64,000 nucleotides of DNA, taken from positions 21,890,396 through 21,954,395 of the forward strand of contig JBCNJP010000012.1 in the NCBI GenBank assembly GCA_039602395.1. The letters run 5' to 3'. Shown one piece after another: positions 22,473-34,505 of this stretch. The first letter of the stretch is position 1. Every line of letters starts with the position of its first letter. The stretch is from Deinandra increscens subsp. villosa (taxonomy: Eukaryota; Streptophyta; Magnoliopsida; Asterales; Asteraceae). The position numbers and the translations under genes are program-made. The notes below the pieces were generated by a model. The model saw nothing but the letters and a program-made list of their open reading frames with translations. It did not search any database and was not told the DNA's origin.

Positions 22473-23639
22473 TTGTCTCCAAATCTTGGTGCAAATGAGA
22501 TGGCGGAGGAAGAATGAAGATCAAGCCAACGGAAGCTTAGGTTCTCTCTAATTGATTTGAAACCACCAAATTGCCAAATTAGAAAGGGGAATATTAGAGA
22601 AGAAAAATTGACGACAGGGAAATATTAGTGATCCTAAAAATCCGTTTTTAATGTGCCACCAAGAAATATCTAATATTTATTATTATACATCGTAAAGAAA
22701 ATAAAAATAAGAATAAACACGTAACGACTTAAACGTTTAAATTATCAAGCATACAACCTAAAAACTATGTTACATAACAATTGTACCTATCATACCACAA
22801 ACTCCATTGCTAAATTCGTTGAGATTGGAAATAGAAATACAAATAAAATATATGTTGCATGAAAATGCCTATTACACCACCAACTCATTTGCTAAATATA
22901 TGCGACTATACCTATTAAAACACAAAATCTTGTGTTAAGTTTGTTACAGTTGAATAAAAAACAAATAGATAAGAAACAAAAAAAACTATTTTTTATTCAT
23001 ACCACGTGGCATCCACCTATATCGCCACGTGACGTTGGCCTATTGGATAAGGATGTTACTGTTCATAATCCATTGCACTATGTTTTATAAAAGAATATTG
23101 ACGACCCGTGTTGCACGGCGAATGTCGATTTTAGAAAGTGTAAAAATATATTGAAGTGTAAGAGTATCGCTCTGGATACGTGCATGCCCACCTGTCAGAC
23201 ACCAGTGGTGTTGCCGTCGTCGCCCTTGCATCCATCGAGGCACTCGCCACCAGCACACCTTCCATCAAGGACTTCACCTCCACTATCCGGCTGGTGCTTT
23301 CAGTGATCACGCAGATCGGGAGATTCTAACATTGCTAGAGCAGACATGACTTATTTAGTAGATGTTGACATATGGGGATCCTATTTACCCCATATTTTGT
23401 GATGTATTAACTCTTGTACTATTGTGGAGCCATGATTTATCCACTCAAATAATGCTATCTTTTGTAAGAATTGTTTCCAAACAAGAATTTGTATGTTATG
23501 ATGCATGTTATAATTCTCTAATTAATCGTGTTGTGATGTTATAATCTTTTATATATATGTGTGGTTGGTGTATGTCATGATATGTTTGGTTATTTCTATA
23601 GATGCCTTACTCTTATATTACCTGTGTGAAATTAGAATC
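22473..23639. other. Upstream region of the TPX2-like gene and junction to Tekay copy 2
   Basis: It should contain the promoter and 5' UTR of the minus-strand gene near 22473-22640. The rest is AT-rich. At 23161-23329 a plus-strand open stretch reads HAHLSDTSGVAVVALASIEALATSTPSIKDF and ends QIGRF-stop. It looks like coding sequence but I do not recognise it. I find no gypsy 5' LTR end or primer binding site before the gag at 23640, so copy 2 is 5'-truncated. Confidence 0.45.
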
Positions 23640-24463
23640 ATGTCTAGACGTCGAACGAGAGCTAACAGAGACCCTCCTCCTCCTTCGCCACCTATGGATG
23701 CTGCTGCTATCGAAGAGATGGTCCTTCAGTGCGAGACTGAAGTGCTTGCTGCCGCTAATGCAGAACATCTACTGCCTCTAATGGACGACGAAACGGATCA
23801 CCTGCTGGTAAGTTTAAATTCCGCGTTGGATTTATAGGTGTTCGAGACTGTAGCTACAAAGACTTTATGGACTGCAAGCCTATTCACTTCAAAGGCACTA
23901 AGGGTGCAGTAAGACAAATTCGGTGGTTCGAGAAGACCGAATCTGTCTATCGCATGTGTAACTATCCTGATGAGTATAAGGTCAAGTACGCAACTTGTAC
24001 CTTCAGCGAAGGCGTTCTGTCATGGTGGAACTCTTACGCGGAGGCTTTCGGTCAAGATCTTGCCTACGCGATGTCGTGGGATGATTTGAAAGTGCTCATG
24101 AGGACGAGTACTGCCCCAAAGAAGAGTTACAATGGTTAAAAGTTGAACTCTAGAATATTTCTATGCTTGGTGTTGATATATATAGCTGGGTATACGCGAC
24201 GTTTCCACGAGTTGGCACACTTGTTCTCTACAATGGTTACACCTCTGTACAAGAAGATTGAGAGGTATATCTCGGGACTCTCTCCCGTCATCCAAGGAAA
24301 CGTCATGCCATCTAACCCCACTACCATCCAGAGTGCTGTGCGTTTGGCACACAGCTTGACGTATCAAGCCGTGTGTCTGGGCGCATCTTTCGTGAAGAAA
24401 GTTGTTGAACCTAAACCTGCTGTTATCCCATTCTGCAAAGAAATAGTTTTCGCGAAGAAATAG
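23640..24463 (+). pseudogene. Tekay-like copy 2: gag
   Basis: It starts ATG 23640 with MSRRRTRANRDPPPPSPP. After a frame break near 23835 it continues CSYKDFMDCKPIHFKGTKGA and RWFEKTESVYRMC, the retrotransposon gag domain, then SWWNSY. A small disruption near 24115-24190 separates it from RRFHELAHLFSTMVTPLYKK and ERYISGLSPVIQG. The zinc knuckle that should follow is lost. Gag forms the virus-like particle. Confidence 0.85.
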
Positions 24464-24510
24464 TTTTTCATGAGAAATAAGTCAAGATTCCCCTAGCCAA
24501 CGATGAAATC

Positions 24511-25700
24511 TTGATTCTACAAGGAGAACGAAATGGTACCAATCTCCACTTCATTTCGTGCATGAAGTCCCAGAAGTGTTTGCGAATGGGTTATCCTGCC
24601 CTTCTAGCGCATGTATCCTCCAAGAAGTCTGAAGATAAAAAGATTGAAGATGTTCCACCTGTTCGGGAATTCGCAGATGTGTTTCCAGCAGACCTACCTG
24701 TCCTACCTCCGACTAGACAGGTAGAATTCTAGATCGATTTAGTTCCAGGAGCCGCCCCCGTTGCCTGGTCCCCTTATCATTTAGCTCCATCCGAAATGAA
24801 GGATTTGTTGAATCGATTACAAGAACTTCTTGACAAAGGCCTCATAAGGCCGAGCTTCTCACCCTGGGGAACACCCGTCCTGTTTGTCAAGATGAAAGAC
24901 AGATCCTTCCATATGTGTATCGACTTTCGGAACTAAACAAGCTAAGTTATGAAGAACCGGTATCCCCTCCCGAGCATTGACGATCTGTTTGACCAACTTC
25001 AAGGGTCGAGTTTCTATTCCAGGATTGACTTACGATCCAGTTATCACCAACTAAAAGTTCATGAAGAAGATGTTGCTAAGACCACTTTTAGGACGTGTTA
25101 CGGTCACGACGAGTTCATGGTCATGCCTTTCGGGTTAACTGACGCGCCTACCGTATTCATGGACCTCATGAATCGCGTATGTAAGCTCTATCTTGACAAA
25201 TTCCTTATTGTGTTCATCGACGACATCCTGATCTACTCCCATAGTAAGGAAGATCACGAGCGACACCTGAAGCTCATTTTGGAATTACTTAGAAAAGAGA
25301 AGCTGTACGCTAAATTTTTAAAATGTGAATTTTGGATTCGAGAATTACATTTCTTAGGCCACATGATCAACGATCGTGGTATTCATGTTGACCCCGCGAA
25401 AATCAAAGCAATCAAAAGTTGGAGCCCTCCAACAACCCCATCCGAGATACAATAATTCCTCGGTCTTGTCGGTTATTACCGAAGGTTCATCGAGAACTTC
25501 TCCAAAATAGACCAACCCCTGACTGCTCTGACCCAAAAGGAGAAGAATTTCATCTGGGATGATAAAACTAAGGAAGCCTTCCAGACCCTTAAGCAGAAGT
25601 TACGCGATGCATCAATCTTAGCCCTACCTGAGGGAAACCACGATTTCTGCGTTTACTATGGCGCATCTCATCAAGGTTTAAGATGCGTGTTAATGCAACA
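24511..25700 (+). pseudogene. Tekay-like copy 2: reverse transcriptase and start of RNase H
   Basis: A post-protease linker (EFADVFPADLPVLPP) leads to RT: PSFSPWGTPVLFVKMKD, the RYPLPSIDDLFDQLQGSSFY block, MPFGLTDAPTVF and the catalytic block FIDDILIYSHS, where FIDD replaces YVDD (typical of this lineage). RNase H begins near 25500 (FLGLVGYYRRFIENFSKI) and stops at GLRCVLMQ (25695), where the insertion lies. In-frame stops occur at 24731, 24936 and 25452. Confidence 0.9.
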
Positions 25701-28700
25701 TGATGCGTTGCATCTTGTATATAAATTAAATAAATAATTTCCCTCATTTAAATGCTTATTAAATATGAAAATATGAAGATTTTTTGCTTGATTGCTTTAA
25801 ATGTGAAAAATTAGGTTTTTGGATGAATGTTTGATAATTATATAAATTCGGGTTTACATTAATAATATAATTTCTTATAAACCACAAAAGCAACGTACAA
25901 GACTCAAGTATCCAGGTAGGGAAGGCGAGCAACAAGCTGCGCCGCCAACCCTTTTTGAATGGCAAACCCTAGACGTATGAATACAACATTCTTCGATCTA
26001 GAGGCTGCGACACTTCCATACATGACCTTTTGGATCCGTCCCAGCATGGCAGCTGCTTCTGCCTCAAGGTGACCAAAAGTATCAAAAGCAAAGGGAACAA
26101 ACACATGTTGATTTTCGATGCACGCTTTCTCGTGTTTGTTCACCTTCCCAGCAGCCGCTCTGGACACCGCCTGGCCCGCCGTGAAAGTACTGGCTCTCAA
26201 CCCCACAAGGGGAGAAACCCACGTTAAATCAACGCATGCATGCTTTCCATTTTGCCACCCAAAAACAAGTATGTCAGCTGGTCTGAGGGTTGAGCGCCCA
26301 TCCAAGGGGTCAGACAGAAAGTTAACCGGAGCTTCCTTCCTGGCCGATATCCCAGCCCTCCTGAAAATGTCAAACAGAACGTCCCGAACCACATCGTGTC
26401 GATATTTAAAACCCGGGAGCTCTTTGCAGTGAGCCGCGTGCTCCCCAAATGAGTCCATACACGCCTTGTTGCATACGGGACATTTTTCATCCACGGGGAA
26501 CAGGGGGACCATGAGCCGATACTTGAGGATTGTCCGGTATTCGACAGGCGACATATGTTGCCCCAACCCGTCGATGGGGAGAGCATGAAGAAAGTCTTGC
26601 GCATGTGGTTGTCGGAGGCACCCCCAAACTGCTTTTTGCCTAGCTGTCATCTCGTAAGTAGCTTCCATCTCGAGCATGGTTTTACCAAAGAGGGCATTCG
26701 CCAAAACGTGTTGGGCTTTTGGTGGGGCGGTGTCCTTATTAGTAAAACCGCTCAGATCAAAGCCCGGAAGTATATCATGAAGACCAGCCAGCGCCATCTC
26801 ATAGTCGGGGCCCATACCACAAACCCCGCTCTCCCGAAGAATATGGTCTTGCAGTGCCCAAGTCTGAGCACGCGAGGCCACAAAGGCGTAAAACGTCGCC
26901 TCGACCGCAGAATAGACCCCAAGCCCCCCATGTCGAATCGGCAAGGAAGCAAGCCGCCATTGCAAGTCCCCAAAGAATTATTAAATTATGATACTTATTG
27001 TGGTTTTTTATTATGTTTCTAAATCTGAATTTTAGGTGGTTTGGTGGGTCTTCGATAATTTTTAAAGAATTATGGAAAAAACGAGAGCAGAAACGGAGTC
27101 CGGATGAGAAAGTTATGGAGGAATTAAAGAAAAAGAAAAAGAAAAATAATAAAAAAAAATAAATAAATGAGCAAGACTGATCCATCAGCCCATCTCTTTA
27201 GCCCAGCAGAAACATAGGTGCAACCCACTCCTCCCCATCTCTTGAGCCCAACAGAAACATAGGTGCAGCCCAGTCCCAGAAGCTGGCCCAATGCCACATC
27301 AATCCAGCGCAGTAAAGAAAAGAAGAAAAACTCGGAGGGCAGTAGGGTCGAACACCTGCCCTCTTGTTTAGCAGACTAGGGTACAAGCCACCAGTACAGA
27401 AGTTGATATCGTTTTAAATCTGATTTTGTATCCTTTTATCTTCTCTGTGCCTGGCCCAGTTTCGCACCAGAACCCACCTGATCGATCCTGATGTCGGTTT
27501 AGCCCTATTTTTACACTATTTAAACATTCCAGCCGTCGTTTTCAAATGTTAACACTCCCAACATCAGTCCTAAAACCCTAATAACACATTTTTTAAGATT
27601 TGGAAGGATTAAAGTACCAAGATTCAAGCTTTTTGAAGAAAAAGTGATGATTTAAAGCTAGCTTGACATATTATTCCATCTTCTTCTCATTTTTCGTCAA
27701 TTGGATCTTGTTCTTGGTAATGTTCATTCCCAAGATTGGATTTTTAACTGTTATTATGATGTTTAGTGGCTAGATCTTCTATTATCACTTGGATTTGATT
27801 ATTTTAATCATAATTTGACTTTTATGTTTGACTTTTCAATATGACTTGATGTAATTGCCTTTTAATTCTGATTTGGATGCCTTGAATGATCATATATGTA
27901 TTGTTAGCTTCTGTTTGAATCATATGATGTGGGTAGTTTGATGTGGATTGAAGAACTTCAACCAATTTGTTAAATTTCTCATTATTGGTCTTTGGCTTTT
28001 ATAGTTTTTGATTAATGCTTGATCCGATGACCATCGACATGATTGTATGATTCAGATTTGGGGCTGATCTTGTATGTGTTTGTGTTAAAATTGAGTTGAC
28101 CGATTCATCTTTGCACATTAGGTGGTTGTTAGACATTGTTTGGTAGGTTGGAACGCTTATGACTGTAAGGTTTTGATTTATCGCTTCATGTTTAGCATTG
28201 CCTAAGTTCTTAGGGTCTTAAAATCAGAATTATTCATGTTAAAGGGCCTGCTTAGGAAGACCTTCCTACTGTGGTACCTATTTCGTGTGTGCATTTTTGG
28301 TTAGCTTTGACCGAAGCAACTAGGCAATTAGGCAGTTTCATTGAGTTTTCTACCTTGACTTTTATTTGGGGTTGCTTTGATAACTAGGATGTGTCTATAG
28401 TCTCTGTTGCCTTGGTAGTTATCATTTGCGGGGTAGTTTTCATATTGATTACTCAGATTGGAGGTCAGATTCATGCTTAGAGGATTCTTATCCGAGTGAT
28501 ATTTGTCTCATTATTGATTTTTCGTTCATAGTTCTGTTGCTTTCTTGTTTAGTTAGTTTTATCGTTTCTCTGTTGATTGTTGCAATTAGTTCATTATATC
28601 GAGAACCTTCTTTACGCGTCCTTGGATTGATACCTAATACTTACCGATACTATGGTGCATTCGATGAGTATACTTGCTTAGAGCGTGTAGTAGTCACTCG

Positions 28701-28755
28701 GGATTTATCATTTTAAGACTTGACTGATTTCATAGACTACATTTCGCACATCACA
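25701..28755 (+). mobile_element. 3.05-kb TG...CA insertion (solo LTR) in the gypsy RNase H, with a captured gene fragment
   Basis: The ends are TGATG and CATCA, a perfect 5-bp inverted terminus. It is flanked by CAACA (25696-25700) and CAACG (28756-28760), a 5-bp target duplication differing by one transition. Removing it rejoins the gypsy RNase H frame (...LMQ / REKVIAYAS). These traits fit a solo LTR of a long-LTR element. A TATA-like 'ctatttttacactattt' near 27507 suggests plus orientation. The left third holds an antisense ORF (25904-26977). The TE class is inference; that it is an insertion is clear. Confidence 0.75.
25904..26977 (-). CDS. R2-type restriction-like endonuclease domain (C-terminal part of a non-LTR reverse transcriptase)
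   Basis: The open frame runs from after a stop at 26980 to the stop at 25904; 353 codons follow a TTG at 26965, with no ATG at the natural start, so it is a fragment. Counting from that TTG: LASLPIRHGGLG (5-16), as after the thumb of non-LTR RTs; a CCHC set C162, C165, H176, C180; RHD at 189-191; and RPAD (D231) with a second Asp, D246, in CVDLT, i.e. P-x-D-x14-D. CCHC, R/KH(N/D) and PDx(12-14)D in this order are the signature of the R2-clade restriction-like endonuclease, which nicks target DNA. No RT domain is present. The frame has no stop although adjacent gypsy genes have many. Similar ORFs are, from memory, common in Asteraceae genomes. Catalytic ability is untested. Confidence 0.65.
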   Translation of the reverse strand, partial: FFGDLQWRLASLPIRHGGLGVYSAVEATFYAFVASRAQTWALQDHILRESGVCGMGPDYEMALAGLHDILPGFDLSGFTNKDTAPPKAQHVLANALFGKTMLEMEATYEMTARQKAVWGCLRQPHAQDFLHALPIDGLGQHMSPVEYRTILKYRLMVPLFPVDEKCPVCNKACMDSFGEHAAHCKELPGFKYRHDVVRDVLFDIFRRAGISARKEAPVNFLSDPLDGRSTLRPADILVFGWQNGKHACVDLTWVSPLVGLRASTFTAGQAVSRAAAGKVNKHEKACIENQHVFVPFAFDTFGHLEAEAAAMLGRIQKVMYGSVAASRSKNVVFIRLGFAIQKGLAAQLVARLPYLDT

Positions 28756-29190
28756 ACGTGAAAAGGTCATAGCTTACGCTTCGCGCCAGTTAAAATTTCA
28801 CGAGATCAACTATACCACTCACAACCTGGAACTCAGAGCCGTAGTATTCGCTCTCAAGATATGGAGACATTACCTATATGGAACCGAATGCAAATTCTTC
28901 ACTGACCACAAAAGCCTCCGGCATATCTTGAACCAGAAAGAGTTGAATATGAGACAACGAAGATGGGTCGAGTTGCTTAGCGATTATGAATGCGAGATCT
29001 TATATCACCCCAGGAAGGCGAACGTTGTAGCAGTTGCCTTAATCCGTAAGGAATGTGTGAAACGAATTCGAGTCACATCCCTCGTTTTGACCATGCACTC
29101 AAGCCTATCCTCCAAGATCTGTGAAGCTCAGCTAGGAGCTCTTAAGGAAGAGAATGTCGGAGCTGAATGTCTACGTGGTATGGACCGTTG
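28756..29190 (+). pseudogene. Tekay-like copy 2: RNase H continued
   Basis: It resumes with REKVIAYASRQLKFHEINYT, then LELRAVVFALKIWRHYLYG, FFTDHKSLRHIL and VELLSDYECEILYHPRK. ADALSRK has become AVALIRK. It stops at TGA 29189. Unlike copy 1 this stretch stays in one frame from 28756. Confidence 0.9.
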
Positions 29191-30427
29191 ATTCGGAATC
29201 AAGCCTGATGGTGGCAGATACTTCATGAACAAACTTTGGGTACCTCTATACGGAGGCATTAGAACCCTAGTCATGGACGAAGCCCACAAATCGAAGTATT
29301 CAATCCACCCTAGTGCTGACAAGATGTACCACGGATTGAGAGAGCTCTTCTGCTGGCCCAATATGAAGATGGAAGTGGCTACGTATGTTGGTAAATGCCT
29401 GACTTGTGCCAAAGTTCAAACAGAGTATCCGAAACCTTCCGGTCTACTTGTCCAGCCAATAAATCCCAAGTGGAAGTGGGAACGTATAACGATGAACTTT
29501 ATCACCAAGCTGCTGAAAAGCTGAAATGGTAACTATACTATTTGGGTTATCATTGATCGATTAATGAAATCTGCTCATTTCCTAGCCATGAAGGAAAATG
29601 ATTCCATGGAACGACTAACCATATTCTATTTGAAAGTGATTTTCTCTCGCCACGGGACTCCGGTCTCAATCATCTCTGATAGAGATAGTTGGTTCATGTC
29701 CAAGTTCTGGAAATCATTGAATGAAGCTCTGGGTACTACTAGACATGAGTACTGCCTTCCATCCGCAGACTGATGGCCAGAGTGAAAGGAAAACCCAAAC
29801 CCTTGAAGATATGTTACGCGCTTGCGTAATTGATTTCGATTATAGCTGAGATGGCCACTTTCCCCTATGCGAGTTTTCATATAATAATAGTTATCATACC
29901 AGTATCCAAGTTGCCCGTTCGAGGCACTCTATGGTCGAAAGTGCCGATTACCCATATGTTGGTTTGAAAATGGAGATAGCCAAATAACAGGTCTAGAGAT
30001 AGTCATCGAGATGACTGAGAAAGCCTTCCAAATTCAAAACCATTTGAAAGCCACTCGCGACCGTCGAAAAAGCTATGCTGATGTAAGACGGAAGCCCCTA
30101 TCGTTCGAATTCGATGATAAGGTTCTACTAAAGGTTTCCCCATTGAAAGGTGACATCCGCTTTGGCAAACGTGGTAAGCTAAACCCTCGATACATTGGTC
30201 CATTCAAAATCCTCGAGAAGGCCGGACCAATTGCTTACAGACTACAACTGCTAGTCGAACTTAGCAGTGTTCATGACACATTCCATGTTAGAAATATGAA
30301 GAAGTGCCTTGCCGACGGATCGCTTATCATTCTTCTCAACAAAATCGAAATCGATAAAACCCTTCACTTCGTGGAGGAGCCTGCCGAAATCGTTGACTGT
30401 GAAGTCAAGAAGCTAAAGCGAAGCTGA
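29191..30427 (+). pseudogene. Tekay-like copy 2: integrase with chromodomain-like end
   Basis: The HHCC part is intact here: HPSADKMYHGLRELFCWPN then CLTCAKVQ. The core includes VIIDRLMKSAHFLAMKEN, FSRHGTPVSIISDRDSWF, and the QTDGQSERKTQTLE region in a shifted frame near 29765. The C-terminal part reads VLLKVSPLKGDIRFGKRGKL, FHVRNMKKCLADGS and FVEEPAEIVDCEVKKLKRS. Stops at 29522, 29772 and around 29848 and 29986 break the frame. The chromodomain-like tail may steer insertion to heterochromatin. Confidence 0.85.
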
Positions 30428-30587
30428 ATCCCTATTTCAAAGTTCGATGGAACTCTCTCCGTGGATCCGAGTTTACTTGGGAAGCGAAGACCAATTCAGA
30501 GCTAAGTATCCAAACCTCTTTCCCAATCAAGCTCCTCAGATGACGCAGTCTGAATTTCGGGACGAAATTCTCTTAACTAGGGGAGAA

Positions 30588-33500
30588 TGTGACAATCCGT
30601 AAGTTTCTCAAGTCAAATCATATAAATTACTGTTTAAATTACCGATTATCTATGCATGAATATGTATTTTAATTTATGTAGATAACATATTATGCAATTG
30701 TTCGTTAGTCTTGGCATATACCTGCAATATTATTGGTAACCGCCCGTTAACAATAATGAGACATTGCTCATTATTGCTAGAACTTTAATAATAAGAAAAT
30801 AAATAAATAGAAAAGAATTTTTATATTTTCCATCGCCTTTGTAGTACTTATATAATACATGCAAAGTCTGTAATATTATTGAAACGTAAAAATAATTCAT
30901 AAACGATAGCGTTTATTTATCAACTACGTCCAATAATAGAACATTTTAACGTTAAACATTTTTATAACGTGAAATCTTAATGTTTTATATAAGAAGATTA
31001 ACGTAAACGTTTTGTCACCATTTGATGCCAATTATTTATTAAACAGAGACTTGTATCATTTATATTTTTCTTATATCCGGCGCGTCACCCTAGACCCGAC
31101 TCGTGAACCGCATGCATGACCCGCCATACACCCCAACCTGTCACCACCTTCGAGCCCACCGAACCCGTCACTCCATCCCAAGGTCGAACCCGACACCTGA
31201 ATCCCTCCCCATTGGTTTCTCTTGTTTAAACCCCCTAACCAAAGGAATAACACATATACCACCTCACATCATCATCACTCCTACACCACCTTAAACCTCC
31301 CATCACCACCCTAAAACCTAAGAACTTGTACCACCTTTTGACCTCCTGTCCCCTCACCACATGAACCACCCCCCCCCCCCCCCGCGCCGCCTTGCACCCT
31401 CTCCTCTTTCTCGGCTCAAACCCAAACCGAAACCGCCACCCACCCCATCACTTGCAACCAAAAACCCCCCCTTAAATTTGTGCACACATAAATATTCTAC
31501 ACTTAAGAGAATACCCACATTCTTAACCCTAGCTCCCACTATCAAAACACACACACTTTCTCCCTCTCTTCTCTCTACCGTCGCCACTTTCTCGCTCTCT
31601 ACTCTCTCTCGTGTTTTTCTTTAACAAACACCATGATACTTGAAGATTAAAGCTACTAGGAGACTCAAGGAAGCAAGATAAAGCCTTCTTCACCCACTTT
31701 TTCGGTTCATACAAGTTAGTGGTGCATATTTCTAACTTTTCTTTCAAGTTCTTATGTTAGATGACCATATGTTTTTCCTTTCACACATTTAACTTCCTTT
31801 GACAAGTCTTGGAAAATAATGGTGATATAAACCTATGTTTTTATGAAAAACTAACTATGATGTTAGTAACCTAGCGTTATGTTTGTGGTCTTGTTAGATC
31901 TAGTATATGAAATGTTTTTGATAGTGATTTCATGTATTTTGAACTCCTCATATGCCTCATTGTGTAGAATGTAGATCTAAGTTAAAACTTATGTTATGAT
32001 GCTACTATGTGTACAAAGTGTCATGGTTTTGTGTGTAGAACACAAGGTCCGAAAATATTGACTCATTTTGACTCCTTGGGAAGTAATTTTGACTCATTAG
32101 AAAGCATTTGGTGGAAGCATTTTGCTTAGAAAGGTGTTTAAAGGACTAAACCATGAAAATGCCTCACTAAAATGCCTAGATTTGTCTATATAATTAACTA
32201 CAATTTTTGGACAGAATGATAGCCTTATTTTAATGAACAAAAAGTGTATTTTTAGTTATAAAACCTTGGTAAGATACCCCCTCTAAAATAGCTAAATTTG
32301 GGGAAACCCCGGCTTTAAAACGGATACTTTACGGACCCCGAAACCCCGTTTTAGTAAAGATATGAAAATAATGGTCACAACTAATTTGGAATACTTTAGA
32401 GGCCTAAAATAACATAGAATAAGTTTGCAAAGTGATTTGGGAAGTTACAAGACTTATAGCGAGTCACGGGATCAAAATCGGCTAAATCGGACGAGTACCT
32501 GCAAAACCGACAACTTAGAAAAATAAATTCATGAACTCATATTTCTGATTATTTATGATAATTATGATGAAAATAAATGTATATCTACTTGTGTGGTCAT
32601 ATACCTTAATCAATTTAGAAATACCACGCGATACGACAAAAATGCGTATTTTGGATTTTAACCGCTGAAACTGTCGTTTGTTTCTTTAAAAGTCTACTAA
32701 ACTTATATGATAATTATTTGAGATAATAATCTATTTCTAACTAAGAATTATCATGATAATAATTAACATCTTGGTAATCGCGCGATGAATATTTATTTTC
32801 AATAAACATTACCATAAGGTTAATAATATTCTACTATATTATCGGGTTACCATAACGCCAAGACTTGACCAACCAAATTGGAGTGACTTAGATGTCAACC
32901 CAATTTCCATATCCTAATATGTCTTATAACTGTATAGGACTACTTACTTGTTCCTGTCTTACTGTCAGAATCACTTCATTCAGGTGAGTTTTCGCGACCC
33001 CTTTCCTTTAACTGTTTAAATACTTGGGAGAGAATTCATATAACCATAATGATTGCCTGACAAATAGATTACTTGTTACCTTATTTATTACATGAGCTTT
33101 TTTAGTCCAAACCTTATTTTATCATGTTGTACATGATATGAAGAATCCCACTATTAGTCGAAACCAATTAATTTACATACATAAACGATGACTCGTGAAT
33201 AGATTTATTGGCCATGTGGTACATAGTACCATGAGTGGGTAATCAGTTAGTTTTGGTATTCAAGGTTCATAGTAATTAATAAAGCGGTATCTAAACTAAT
33301 GGTCAAACGATGGAATGATTCAATCAAACTTTCTTATCAAACTTTTACATGCATGCTATCTACACCTGTGAACTCACCAACTTTATGTTGACTCGTTTTA
33401 GTATATGAATTCTCAGGTGATTGATTTCTACTGCATGATTTGACTGCCTTATCATGTTAGGACCTGTATTTGTCTTGTCTGGAGTCATGGTCAAACTAGC

Positions 33501-33757
33501 AGCTTTTTGGAAGATTTCACTACATAATACTTGACAGTGTCATGTCCTTAAATCTTTTTGAATGGAATATTTTTGTAACAATTAACACAATATACTTTCA
33601 CTACTTATTTCGCTGCTATTGAAATGAAACTCCATTTTATGACTTAACTTAACTTTTCAACGGCTCTAGTTGTTTAACCATCCAGAGGTCGTTCTGTGTA
33701 ACCTTGACTATGATCCCTCACAATCGCGCCCAATACAAAATTTTACAGGGTGTGACA
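30588..33757 (+). repeat. Tekay-like copy 2: 3' LTR (3.17 kb)
   Basis: It starts TGTGACAATCCG right after the purine tract 'aactaggggagaa' and ends 'gggtgtgaca', the usual end of this lineage. The first 1.46 kb aligns with 17282-18730 with small indels. A C/T-rich leader-like segment (31370-31620) and a C-run at 31368-31384 are included. No gene is supported within it. Confidence 0.85.
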
Positions 33758-34505
33758 ATACAACTGTGTTTCCTGCTTTTCATATGAACCATGATCTGTC
33801 CAAACATAATCTAAGTGATCCATTGTGTGTTTATTAGTTATAAAAATGATTATTGATGGTAAATACATGTAGTGTTCATATGAAACTTGATTAACATGAT
33901 AGGTATGTAACACCTGCTCGTAATGGTAGTTTTTACGATGTAGAATATGTTGTACTTGCTGATTGTATATGAAATGTTTCTATGATGCTTGGTATGAGTG
34001 ATATTGATCATATGGATAGATTCTTCATGTTAAAAATCTCTAAAGTTGCATGATGTTCATCACTTACTAAAAAGATAAACTTTTCGGTTCTATAATTATT
34101 ATATGTCAAGTTTGGTGCATGATCAATGTGTATTGATTATGACAACTGGAAAATTCCCTGGGTAATACCATTAACCTATCATGTTTGTTCCGTTAACAAA
34201 CTCCGTTATCTATTACATGACAAGTAAAATGTCACGTGCATTACATTACCGAGTCTGTCCCCGACGGTTTGTTGATCAATCGTATAAACAAGACTAATAA
34301 TTATAACGCGAATAATCAACATTACTTGTTACGTGACGTTATGTGTTTACTTGTAAATTATATCCATGGCTATACGCTTTATAACAATTTGTAAAAGTTA
34401 GAACGTTTAACAAGTTACTAGGTCTACCGTCGATAAATTGTTAGTAGGCAATTTAGTAAACCGACCTATGCTTGAACTTTAGCTCCCCATAGTACATAAT
34501 CCTTA
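33758..34505. other. AT-rich non-coding segment
   Basis: About 750 bp between two LTRs. I see no ORF, inverted repeat or known domain. It may be older host or element sequence into which the neighbours inserted. Confidence 0.5.

Larger units (their letters stand above)
23640..33757 (+). mobile_element. Tekay-like gypsy (chromovirus) copy 2, 5'-truncated, with nested insertion
   Basis: Gag, RT, RNase H, integrase with chromodomain-like tail, polypurine tract and a 3.17-kb 3' LTR follow in gypsy order (INT after RNase H). Most of the zinc knuckle and the protease core between 24463 and 24511 are missing. RNase H is split at 25700/28756 by a 3.05-kb insertion. No 5' LTR is seen. Many stops and frameshifts make it inactive. 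It is a close relative of copy 1 (14679-18730). Confidence 0.85.

Noticed and set aside
26224..27185. Several overlapping ORFs on both strands around the endonuclease-like frame (26224-26604, 26555-27022, 26799-27185)
   Set aside because: Only the 25904-26977 frame shows ordered family motifs (CCHC, RHD, PxD...D). The others are shadows in GC-richer DNA.
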